A stretch of DNA of 25,745 nt, taken from contig JAYWBB010000147.1 of the NCBI GenBank assembly GCA_043781855.1, positions 1 through 25,745 of the forward strand, read 5' to 3'. Source of the stretch: Nevskia sp043781855 (GTDB taxonomy: Bacteria > Pseudomonadota > Gammaproteobacteria > Nevskiales > Nevskiaceae). The translations under genes were made by a program, and so were the position numbers. Positions 7,999-14,880 of the stretch are shown piece after piece. The notes beneath the pieces were generated by a model. It did no database searches. It was not told the origin of the DNA and saw only the letters and a program-made list of their open reading frames with translations. Each line of letters begins with the position of its first letter. The stretch's first letter is position 1.

Positions 7999-9522
7999 TT
8001 ACGCGTTTGATGCGACCAAACGCAGCGGCGATTGTGACGAAAACGTGCCATCAATCCGGCACGCCGCCGCCCTCAGATGGTCGGATGCGAGATGCGCGTA
8101 CCGCATCACCGTCTCGTAATTCGACCAACCGCCCAGCTCCATTAACTCCTGCAAACTGGTGCCGCTCTGCACGTGCCAGGATGCCCAGGTATGTCGCACG
8201 TCATGCCAGCGAAAATCAGTGATGCCTACTTTCTCCAAGGCGTTCCACCATGCCTTGGTTGTGCAGACTGCCACCGGCTTACCCCGAAACGTAAAGACGT
8301 ATTCCGGGTGCAGACCTAACCTTTGCCGCAACACCCCAAGCGCATCCTGATTCAGCGGAACCGAGATCGCCTTTCCTGCTTTTGCCTCGTCTGGATGAAT
8401 CCAGGCCACCTTGCGTTGCATGTCGAGCTGATCCCAGCGCAGCATTGACACGTTGCGCTGGCGCAGCCCCGTACAGAGCGAGAACGTCGCCATCTCGCGC
8501 AGATGAGCGGGTAGGGCTTCGAGAAGCCGCCCCGCTTCATCCCGCGTGATCCAGCGAATGCGCCGCTTCGATTCCGAGAAGAGCCGGACTTTCGGAATGC
8601 GGTCCAGCCATTCCCAAACCGTGGCGGCTTTCAGGGGGTCCTTCTTGCCGATCGCCTTGAAATCTTCGCGCAGCGCCTGGAGCACTTCAGGCAAGAGGGC
8701 ATTCTCCTGCCCGATGCCGAAGGCGCGGGCCTGCACCACGACCTGTGATGTCGCATCGACTGCCGCCACGCCGGTGTATCCCTGAACCACGCCATGGCTG
8801 GTCTTCATCGTCGCCGAGTCGTTGTCGGTGATATTCGACTTCAGCGGCTCACCACGGCGATTGGTCTTCTCAGGCGAGGCTACCAGCCACGCCCGAATCT
8901 TGCGGCTGTTCCGGGTCAGGGTCTCGATCTGCTGCTGTTCCCGCTGGGTCAGCGTATCGACGTTCTGGCCCGCATCCTGACGGCGGTGCGCTTCCAGCAT
9001 GTGGCGGATGGCGCACTCCATCTTTTCGGCTTTCCTCGTCAGCTCGGCGCGGGTGCCGCTCCACGTCCGAGATGCATTCGAGGGCAGCTTGCAGCCGTCG
9101 ACCGCAAACAGCTCTCTGCCGATCAGGCCTTGCTCGTCGCAGACCAGCAGAACATCGCGGAACACCGAGGTGATTTCGCCGGGTAGCTTGGCCACGAACA
9201 AAGCAATCGTCGTGAAGTGCGGCTGCGTATCCCCCGACAGCGCCACGAACACCACGTTCTCGCGACAGGCGCGCTCGATGTCGCGGCTGGATGTGAGGCC
9301 CCGGGCATAGCCCAGAAGGACAACCTTCAGGAGCACGGCCGGGTGATACGCCGACGCACCGACTTCATCGTTGCGATAGCGCGCATCGAACACGGTCAAA
9401 TCAATCTGGTGATCGACCAACCAGTTCAGGGCGTACTCGAAGGTACCCGGAAGAATCTGCTCGGAGAACTTCACCGGCAGCAGCTTCGACAGGTGTCGAT
9501 CAACAGGTTTGTAGCGGGCCAT
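7999..9522 (-). CDS. In-frame fusion: IS1182-type transposase N-part + tyrosine recombinase catalytic domain
   Basis: This 507-residue ORF joins two unrelated enzymes. Residues 1-297 match the N-terminal part of IS1182-type transposases (MARYKP start, ALDG-like FAVDGCKLPSNASRTWSG at about 139-156, KSNITDNDSATMKTSHG at about 228-244, VQGYTGVAAVD). The part that should follow, with the later acidic catalytic residues, is missing. Residues 298-507 are the end of the linker plus the whole catalytic domain of a tyrosine integrase: R354 (TGLRQ), K384, H440-x-x-R443 (WHDVRH), W466 (LGGW) and the nucleophile Y475 (MRYAHL). Its own core-binding domain is absent. The junction is near 8631. The frame is intact for 1.5 kb. 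The start has GGAGAG five bases upstream. Whether the product is made or active is unknown; it could simply be a deletion scar. Confidence 0.88.
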   Translation of the reverse strand: MARYKPVDRHLSKLLPVKFSEQILPGTFEYALNWLVDHQIDLTVFDARYRNDEVGASAYHPAVLLKVVLLGYARGLTSSRDIERACRENVVFVALSGDTQPHFTTIALFVAKLPGEITSVFRDVLLVCDEQGLIGRELFAVDGCKLPSNASRTWSGTRAELTRKAEKMECAIRHMLEAHRRQDAGQNVDTLTQREQQQIETLTRNSRKIRAWLVASPEKTNRRGEPLKSNITDNDSATMKTSHGVVQGYTGVAAVDATSQVVVQARAFGIGQENALLPEVLQALREDFKAIGKKDPLKAATVWEWLDRIPKVRLFSESKRRIRWITRDEAGRLLEALPAHLREMATFSLCTGLRQRNVSMLRWDQLDMQRKVAWIHPDEAKAGKAISVPLNQDALGVLRQRLGLHPEYVFTFRGKPVAVCTTKAWWNALEKVGITDFRWHDVRHTWASWHVQSGTSLQELMELGGWSNYETVMRYAHLASDHLRAAACRIDGTFSSQSPLRLVASNA

Positions 9523-9590
9523 TCAATCTCTCCATTCACACGAATAGAGGCGCTACTTGTATGCCAATTCTGGGGTTTTTCTACAGCCTC
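8632..9590 (-). mobile_element. IS1182-type insertion sequence, left part only
   Basis: The transposase N-terminal coding part and the upstream IS end survive. Read on the minus strand, the probable terminal sequence is GAGGCTGTAGAAAAACCCC, starting near 9590. The right half, including the transposase C-terminus and right inverted repeat, is gone; the break near 8631 fuses the ORF to the integrase. The outer end abuts the AAC of an attC R' box, so the IS seems to have landed in that box. The exact IS end cannot be fixed without the partner repeat. Confidence 0.7.
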
Positions 9591-9709
9591 AACGGACAAG
9601 CTAAGCCGCCCGCCGGGCGAATGGCCTGCAGACAGAACGATGGTTGATGAAGAACTGAACTCCGCAAACAAAGCGCGACATGCGGGTCGGCTTGAGCGCC
9701 TTGTTGGGC
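9587..9709 (-). repeat. Integron attC recombination site
   Basis: Read on the minus strand, the site begins with R'' GCCCAAC (9709-9703), a 5-base spacer, then L'' GCTCAAGCCGACCCG (9697-9683). It ends with L' CGGGCGGCTTAGC (9612-9600), a 6-base spacer and GTT (9593-9591). The arms pair as GCT[C]AAGCCG[A]CCCG, leaving exactly the two extrahelical bases known from classical attC sites, with the same spacer lengths. The 70-base centre is the variable terminal loop. The last box reads GTTGAGG instead of GTTRRRY because the IS1182 end starts there. Total length of 123 bases is within the known range. Confidence 0.85.
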
Positions 9710-10023
9710 CGAAGATGATGCCGATTCGTGAGTGCGCTCCCTGCAAAGCCTGATGATGAAACCTAAACCAAACAACCTGAACCCGCAAAAGACCTGCCGC
9801 TTTTACCATCCCGACCGCACCGTTTCCGCATTTCAGAGAACCGCCAAACTCACAAAGCCCGATGCTGACTTGCCGAACCGGGTGATGCGCCTGGCTCCGA
9901 TGAACCCACAAACATGACTCTTTCAAAGCGCTGCACTGCTCAAACAGATGACCCTAAAAGCAGCCGCGCCTTGCAACGAGAAGAACGGAAACCCGAACGT
10001 CTTTGATTCTGCTTCTACGGCAG
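9710..10023 (-). other. Body of an integron gene cassette, no recognised gene
   Basis: This stretch lies between the attC at 9587-9709 and the GTTGGGC box at 10030-10024 (minus strand), so it is the body of one cassette whose coding direction should be minus. A minus-strand frame opens with TTG at 9926 and reads through the attC into the IS without a stop, but its product resembles no family I know. A 61-residue plus-strand frame at 9732-9917 is equally anonymous. The cassette may be non-coding or carry a decayed gene. Confidence 0.5.
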
Positions 10024-10058
10024 GCCCAACTTAAATTTAGACGGCGAAACTGCACAAT
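10024..10058 (-). promoter_or_regulatory. attI-like recombination junction
   Basis: On the minus strand the sequence TCGCCGTCTAAATTTAAG runs into GTTGGGC (10030-10024), a perfect GTTRRRY core. It lacks the L' box of an attC at the expected distance, but resembles the end of the class 1 attI site as I recall it (TCGCC, CTAAA, AAGTT, GGC in the same order). It therefore could be the attI of a lost integron or a very divergent attC. No integron integrase follows in 10031-10385. Confidence 0.4.
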
Positions 10059-10385
10059 AAACTGGGTCCGCCGCCGGATAAGATCGGGGCTCGCTCTGCA
10101 ATCATCTGATCTGATTCATGTTTGCTGACCCTGCTGCCGCGAAAAGATGCAGAACTGCACAATAAGCTGGTGAGAACCGTTTCAACCGGTGAGGGATCAC
10201 GCTGAAGACCCCGGTTCGGCGTGGATGCCGCCTCAGCAATAGGAAGGTTCACTGAGGGATCAATAGAATTGTGACGAAGGATAGCCTCTGTGAACTCCCA
10301 ATGACCAAACAGTCAACGTCACCGCAAAGCGGACAAGCGTCGTAAGTAACTAATTTAGATAAAAATATCTTTACAAGAACCGCGC
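10031..10385. other. Non-coding right part of the tRNA-Lys island
   Basis: No gene is supported here. The longest frame is a minus-strand 71-residue ORF (10037-10252) of unknown type. Visible items are two copies of AACTGCACAATAA(A/G)CTGG at 10048-10065 and 10153-10170, and an AT-rich patch with the small hairpin AGATAAAAATATCT at 10357-10370 just inside the right attachment site. Part of this is where an integron integrase would be expected if 10024-10030 is attI, but no trace is seen. Confidence 0.5.
10048..10170. repeat. 18-bp direct repeat pair, 105 bp apart
   Basis: AACTGCACAATAAACTGG at 10048-10065 and AACTGCACAATAAGCTGG at 10153-10170 differ at one base. They lie beside the attI-like end. 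They might be recombinase accessory sites or the trace of an older duplication; nothing in the sequence decides between these. Confidence 0.6.
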
Positions 10386-10431
10386 CTTTTAATCCGTTGG
10401 TCGATGGTTCGAATCCATCACGACCCACCAT
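10386..10431 (+). repeat. attR: right 46-bp direct repeat of the tRNA-Lys 3' half
   Basis: This is identical to 7940-7985. It lacks the 5' half of the tRNA, so it is a displaced remnant and not a gene. The base before it (C10385) differs from the left copy (A7939), as does the base after it (T10432 against C7986), which fixes the repeat at 46 bases. Confidence 0.92.
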
Positions 10432-10547
10432 TCAGTCGGTTCTTCGGCTCGGAACTAGAGCCAAGGTATTGAACTGACCGCCTCATAAAACTCAACAAGC
10501 AATACCCTTGTCGGCGCCTTCGCTTAATCGACTGGTGAGCTGATTTA

Positions 10548-11360
10548 TTAGATGTCCGTAAAATCGCCGTGCCGGCCGCGTCCGGCGGCGAAGCGGGAAG
10601 CGCCAGCGGCGCCTTCCTTGAAGTGCGCCTCCACACCGTTGTGCCATTCGCACCGTAGTCCTTCACGTACGGAAATTCCGTAGCTTTCGATGGCCGAACG
10701 CCGGTCGGCGCGCACCGCCGCCTGCGGAAAACGCGCGATGGTGTGTGCCATGAGCTGCGCCGCGTCGCGCGCTCCGCCGTGCGGCACCACCTGCTCACAC
10801 ATGCCAATGCGCAAGGCCTCGTCGGCCGCGACCTTGCGGCCGGTCATGATGATTTCGAGTGCGCGTCCCTGTCCTACGAGCCGCGGCAGCCGAACGCTGC
10901 CACCATCGAGCAGTGGAATTCCCCACCGCCGGCAATAGACGCCGAAATAAGCGGTTTGCGCCATCACCCGGAGGTCGCACCACAGCGCAAGCTCCATGCC
11001 TCCGGCGACAGCGGGCCCTTCAACGGCGGCGATGACCGGCTTGGACAATTGCAGGCGCGTCGGCCCCAAGGGGCCGCGCGGCGCAGGCGCCGCGCCGTCC
11101 GGAATTGCCAGGCCCTCAACGATCTCGCGCTGGAAGCGCTCGCGGTCGGCCAATTCGCTGGCGTATTTCAGGTCCCAGCCCGAGCAAAACGCGCCGCCTT
11201 CACCCCAAAGAACTGCGACATGGGCCTCCTCGCTGCGGTCAAACTGGAGGAACGCTGCGACCAGCGCGTCGGCGCTGGCCGGATCCATGGCGTTTCGCGC
11301 CTCGTCAAAGCGGCTGTGGACGATGGTCCAAACCGCACCTTGTTTGTCGATCCTCACCAT
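10548..11360 (-). CDS. Crotonase-family protein, atypical active site
   Basis: This is an enoyl-CoA hydratase/isomerase-fold protein of 270 residues. The start at 11360 is chosen because AGGTGA sits eight bases upstream; the frame runs 51 codons further but that part is not crotonase-like. Seen are the first oxyanion-hole segment GAFCSGWDL (about residues 57-64), the second, A-V-A-G-G-M-E (117-123), and CRRWGIPLLDGG (143-154). The first catalytic glutamate position is kept (E123), but the second, normally in Q-P-E, is Cys143, with an Asp at 152. It therefore probably is not a plain hydratase; related proteins are annotated only as crotonase family. It is divergent from the SDR gene. Confidence 0.85.
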   Translation of the reverse strand: MVRIDKQGAVWTIVHSRFDEARNAMDPASADALVAAFLQFDRSEEAHVAVLWGEGGAFCSGWDLKYASELADRERFQREIVEGLAIPDGAAPAPRGPLGPTRLQLSKPVIAAVEGPAVAGGMELALWCDLRVMAQTAYFGVYCRRWGIPLLDGGSVRLPRLVGQGRALEIIMTGRKVAADEALRIGMCEQVVPHGGARDAAQLMAHTIARFPQAAVRADRRSAIESYGISVREGLRCEWHNGVEAHFKEGAAGASRFAAGRGRHGDFTDI

Positions 11361-11764
11361 GATCGTCACCTTTTGTTTTTTGCAGTGCAGTGGGTAGAGA
11401 CCCGAGTCGACGAATTTGTGCGACGCGGCTGCTCTGCTCGGATGCCAAGCATAGCCGGGAGGCGGGCGCTTACAAGCTAGTGTCACCCGCGGACGCGTAT
11501 ATGGGTCAATCAAGCGCGCACGCCAACAGTCAGATCAAGCGTTGTCAAAACGTCCAAAGTGGGCGGCGGCGCACACTCCTGCAACTACGCTGAAAGTCTT
11601 ACGGGAAGGAAATGGGGGCAGTTGCCCGGCTGATCGTGACGAGGTGGGCTTGATCACGGACCAGTGAATAGCACCAAGAAAATGTCGCTGGTGGTATTGC
11701 TCGTAAGCTGGCCCTATCATCCCAATCGCCGTATGGTTCCAGCTTGCAACCACGGAGTGCAGTC
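11361..11764. other. Divergent intergenic region between crotonase and SDR genes
   Basis: These 404 bases separate two outward-facing genes and should hold both promoters. I see no convincing -35/-10 pair, no tRNA and no clear operator. The SDR ribosome site GGAG is at its right end and the crotonase ribosome site (AGGTGA on the minus strand) at its left end. Confidence 0.5.
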
Positions 11765-12568
11765 ATGCCAATCAGCCTAGAAAACCACGTCGCCGTCGTC
11801 ACCGGTTCCAGTTCCGGCAACGGCCGCGCCATCGCGTTGGCACTGGCCAAGGCTGGCGCGGCGGTGGTCTGTTCGGACCGCTCCCGCGAAGCCTTGAAGG
11901 GCGGCTACGAATCGGATCTTTTGATCCCGACCGACGATCTGATCCGAACGGGCGGTGGCAAGGCGATATTCATCGCTGCCGACGTAGTGCAGGCGGCGCA
12001 GGTGGAGCGCCTGGTCGCCGGCGCGGTGACGCAATTCGGGCGCCTGGACCTTATGGTCAACAACGCTGGCGTGTTCACCGGGATGCATACCATTCTGGAC
12101 GAAACCGAGGAACAATTTGATTTCACCATGGCGGTCAATACCAAAGGCGTCTGGCTCGGCTGCAAGTACGCGATCGGGCAGATGATGCAGCAGGAGCCGC
12201 GGGCGTCCGGCAGCCGAGGCAAGATCATCAATATCGCTTCCATTGGCGGCCTCGTCGGATTGGCGCAGGAGCCCGCCTACTGCACGTCCAAAGGTGCCGT
12301 GGTGAATCTCACGCGCCAGTTGGCGCTCGATTTTGCGCCGCACCGGATCAATGTCAACGCGATCTGCCCCGGTTTTCTCGCTACCGCCATGGTGCGCCCG
12401 TTCCTGGAGAATGCGGACACCAACAAGCTGCTGCACGATCTGACGCCATGGCCACGCGTCGGCACGGCTGCGGACGTCGCCAACTGCGCCTTGTTTCTGG
12501 CATCGGACGACTCCGAGTGGATAGCCGGCTCCATGCTGACGGTGGATGGCGCATTCACGGCGCGCTGA
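11765..12568 (+). CDS. Short-chain dehydrogenase/reductase (classical SDR)
   Basis: This 267-residue classical SDR has the cofactor motif TGSSSGNG (residues 13-20), NNAG (99-102), catalytic Ser159 in NIASIGG, and Tyr172/Lys176 in AYCTSKGA, followed by PGFLATAM. An Asp at 38 after the second beta strand suggests preference for NAD(H). The ATG at 11765 is preferred over the in-frame ATG at 11744 because GGAG lies about eight bases before it and the fold starts at once. The substrate is unknown. Next to crotonases and a hydrolase it could oxidise a 3-hydroxyacyl-CoA or cyclic alcohol intermediate, but that is inference from neighbourhood only. Confidence 0.9.
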   Translation: MPISLENHVAVVTGSSSGNGRAIALALAKAGAAVVCSDRSREALKGGYESDLLIPTDDLIRTGGGKAIFIAADVVQAAQVERLVAGAVTQFGRLDLMVNNAGVFTGMHTILDETEEQFDFTMAVNTKGVWLGCKYAIGQMMQQEPRASGSRGKIINIASIGGLVGLAQEPAYCTSKGAVVNLTRQLALDFAPHRINVNAICPGFLATAMVRPFLENADTNKLLHDLTPWPRVGTAADVANCALFLASDDSEWIAGSMLTVDGAFTAR

Positions 12569-12621
12569 TCTGCATAGCGAACCCACGCTGTCCGCCCACA
12601 TCATCGCCGTAATGTCGAATC

Positions 12622-12651
12622 CGGGAGGAGTTCGGAAATCACCGAGTCCCG
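12622..12651. terminator. Possible bidirectional hairpin between convergent genes
   Basis: CGGGA (12622-12626) pairs with TCCCG (12647-12651), and TCGG (12632-12635) with CCGA (12642-12645), between the ends of the SDR gene and the minus-strand hydrolase gene. There is no long T-run, so termination strength is uncertain. Confidence 0.3.
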
Positions 12652-12658
12652 AAACTGT

Positions 12659-13555
12659 TTACCTCACAAGATGTTCGACGAACCAGTCCCTTGCCCCGCC
12701 GCCGGCGCGTTCGAACTGATTGACATAGGGGTCGAAGTGGCCGCCTGGCACCAGCAGCAACTTCTTCGGCTGACGTGCATTCTCGAATGCCTCAAGCGCC
12801 AGATCGGCGACCGCAAGATGATCCTCCGTAGCAACGATCATCAACAGGGGCGTAGGACTGATCAGGCTGATGTAAGCGCCCGGATCGTACTCCGTGAACA
12901 TCTCTACGGAGCGCACGGTGACCTCGTTGATCCAGGTCTTGGCATACTTGCCCGCGACATTGACCATGAATTCATAGCTGTCGGGTGTTGCCAGTGCGCA
13001 GGGAGAACCATCGGCAGCGACAACCGGAATGCGTCCGGGAGGAGCGCCGGCGAAACGGCTTCGGCGGTCCGCATCGAAGGTCGCGCGCATAGCTTTGAGC
13101 TGGGACGCTGGAATCGCCCGTTGCGCATTGCGCGGACCGTTGACCACCGGCACCTGAGACACCACGCATTTCACGCGACGATCGATCGCTCCGACCGCGA
13201 GGACGTGGCCGCCGCTGTAGCTGGACCCGAAGATGCCGATCCGATCGGGATCAGTCTCAGGCAGGCTTTCCGCATAGGTAATGGCATCCCGATAGCCTTT
13301 GACCTGTTCCCAGGGATCGATCTCCTGACGAGGTTCGCCGTCGCTGGCTCCGAAGTTTCGGTGGTCATAAACAACGCTTGCAATTCCGTAGTTCGCGAAC
13401 AGCTCTGCGTAGCGGTCCAGAAAAACCTCCTTGGTACCCGAGAAGCCGTGTGCCATGACGACCGTCGGCACCTTCCCTTTTGCCCGGTCGGGAAGGTAAT
13501 GCCAGCCACGCAAGGTGATGCCATCAGAATCCTTGAATTCGATATCGGTTCTCAT
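12659..13555 (-). CDS. Alpha/beta hydrolase, dienelactone-hydrolase-like
   Basis: This 298-residue alpha/beta hydrolase has no signal peptide and is probably cytoplasmic. The oxyanion region is MAHGFSGTKE (about residues 34-43). The nucleophile elbow is GSSYSGG, with Ser112 at the expected place and a Ser in the usual second Gly position. The acid is likely the Asp in ATEDHLA and the base the His in GGHFDPY near residue 275. The DxRxxGxSDG stretch DHRNFGASDG is typical. Family members include esterases and uncharacterised hydrolases, so the substrate is not known. It is convergent with the SDR gene. The ribosome site is weak: GAGG (minus strand) about ten bases before the ATG. Confidence 0.87.
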   Translation of the reverse strand: MRTDIEFKDSDGITLRGWHYLPDRAKGKVPTVVMAHGFSGTKEVFLDRYAELFANYGIASVVYDHRNFGASDGEPRQEIDPWEQVKGYRDAITYAESLPETDPDRIGIFGSSYSGGHVLAVGAIDRRVKCVVSQVPVVNGPRNAQRAIPASQLKAMRATFDADRRSRFAGAPPGRIPVVAADGSPCALATPDSYEFMVNVAGKYAKTWINEVTVRSVEMFTEYDPGAYISLISPTPLLMIVATEDHLAVADLALEAFENARQPKKLLLVPGGHFDPYVNQFERAGGGARDWFVEHLVR

Positions 13556-13774
13556 TGAGGTGGCCTCGGTTGTTCAGCCAGAGATCTGAAGAAAGCAAGT
13601 GAATCTCTGCGGGTTAGGCTGCCCGTGGCAGCGGCAGCATCTTACAGTACGCAGTGTTTGCGGTCTTGCCGTCAAGTGACGAGTGCGGGCAGCGGGTGAT
13701 GCAGTTGCATGATGTTGGACGTGGCGTCCTCGCCGGCTCAATAACTTGTCCAGGCCCGCTGGTTCACTCACCCC

Positions 13775-14593
13775 TCACCGTGGATGCAGCAACGCCTTCT
13801 TTCGTTCCAGCCAGGCCGTGCGCTGGTCGAACGGCAGCGCGACGTACTCGTCCATGATCGCGACCGCTTCGTCGGTGACCATCGTGTGGATGAAGGCGTC
13901 GCCTTCAATCTCCAGCCCGGCCTGCAGGTGCACTTCGCTGCCTTCGTAGATCGCGCGTTTTGCTTCGGCGATGGCGACGGCCGACAGGCTGCGCATCTCG
14001 TGGGCGATCGCCAGCCCGCGGGCGCGCGCGTCCTTTGCGACTTCGTGGATCAGGCCGATGGCCAGCGCTTCGTCAGGCTTGCAGATGCGGCCGCGCAGGA
14101 TGAAGTCCACCGCCTTGCCGGGGCCGAGCAGGCGCGAGAGTCGCTGCGTGCCGCAGCCGCCGGGCAGGATGCCGAGCGTGACTTCGGGCAGGCCGTAGCG
14201 GAAATCGCCGGCCTGACCAATGCGGATGTCGCAGCACAGGGAGGTTTCGAAGCCGCCGCCCATGGCGCTGCCGCTCATCGCGGCGATCACCGGTTTGGGC
14301 AGATCGCGCAGCTTGGTCAGCGTCCAGTTGTGCTGGTGCAGCCAGGCGCGGCCGACGTTGTGCAGCATCGCCTTGTCGCGCGCGCTCGCCACCAGCTCCT
14401 CGACGCTGTAATGGGTGATAAAGCGATCCGGCACGCCGCCGGTGAGAACCACCGCGCGGATCGCCGTGTCGCGCCAGGTCTCGATGAGCTGGCCCAGTTC
14501 GACCATGCCGGCCGCGAGCATGTAGTTCATCGGCGGGTTGACGTATTGCGCCAACGCGACGCCGTCGTCGATCTCCACTTTCCACAGGGACAT
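13775..14593 (-). CDS. Enoyl-CoA hydratase/isomerase family protein
   Basis: This second crotonase, 272 residues from the ATG at 14593, has a strong GGAGGA ribosome site eight bases upstream. Both catalytic glutamate positions are present: Glu116 in MGGGFE and Glu137 in GLPEVTLGILPGG. GTQRL follows as in true enoyl-CoA hydratases. The first oxyanion segment is unusual (PDRFITHYSVEEL around residues 55-67 in place of AFCAGADL), a variation also seen in some hydratase relatives. It likely acts on a CoA-linked unsaturated substrate in a degradation route. It shares no close similarity with the crotonase at 10548-11360 beyond the fold. Confidence 0.88.
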   Translation of the reverse strand: MSLWKVEIDDGVALAQYVNPPMNYMLAAGMVELGQLIETWRDTAIRAVVLTGGVPDRFITHYSVEELVASARDKAMLHNVGRAWLHQHNWTLTKLRDLPKPVIAAMSGSAMGGGFETSLCCDIRIGQAGDFRYGLPEVTLGILPGGCGTQRLSRLLGPGKAVDFILRGRICKPDEALAIGLIHEVAKDARARGLAIAHEMRSLSAVAIAEAKRAIYEGSEVHLQAGLEIEGDAFIHTMVTDEAVAIMDEYVALPFDQRTAWLERKKALLHPR

Positions 14594-14633
14594 GAGCTTT
14601 CCTCCGGTTGGATGCAGCTTGGTTTTTTTATGG

Positions 14634-14663
14634 GGCGGCGAAGCGCAAGCGCGATTCGCCGCC
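14634..14663 (-). repeat. Perfect 9-bp stem hairpin in the leader of the second crotonase gene
   Basis: GGCGGCGAA (14634-14642) and TTCGCCGCC (14655-14663) form a hairpin with a 12-base loop, about 40 bases upstream of the minus-strand ATG at 14593. On the minus strand it is followed by A-rich sequence, not T, so it is not an intrinsic terminator. It may be a leader structure or chance in GC-rich DNA. Confidence 0.4.
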
Positions 14664-14880
14664 TTCGTCGCGAGTATAGGCGCCGGCGCCGGCGGCATTG
14701 TCGAGTTAACGGAAAACGCTGCGTCCGATCACGCAAGAGTGATCAGTTCCGGGGGCGAGTTATCACGCAACGCCGAGCATGCTGTCACCATGCGTGAAGT
14801 TAGAGAGGGGCTTGTGCAACGGGTCTGCCGTCCGATCCGGGAGGAGATTGGAGCCCTCGTTCCTCAGAGCCGACGACCGA

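Larger units (their letters stand above)
7940..10431. mobile_element. Integrated island remnant at tRNA-Lys
   Basis: Two identical 46-base copies of the tRNA-Lys 3' half bound this region, with a repeat-to-repeat offset of 2446 bases. Immediately inside the tRNA end is a gene with a tyrosine-recombinase catalytic domain pointing toward the tRNA, the usual mark of an element inserted by an integrase into a tRNA 3' end. The inside holds an IS1182-type fragment, an integron attC, a short cassette and an attI-like end, but no phage, conjugation or cargo gene I recognise. It looks like a shrunken island. Confidence 0.85.

Noticed and set aside
9732..9917. Plus-strand 61-residue ORF in the cassette body
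   Set aside because: It is opposite to the expected cassette direction, has no clear ribosome site and no recognised family.
10249..10431. Minus-strand 60-residue ORF ending at the attR
   Set aside because: Its start comes from reading the displaced tRNA-Lys 3' half in reverse; there is no protein-like pattern after it.
14629..14663. Hairpin with adjacent T-run as an intrinsic terminator
   Set aside because: On the plus strand the T-run precedes the hairpin, and on the minus strand A residues follow it, so neither direction gives a terminator.
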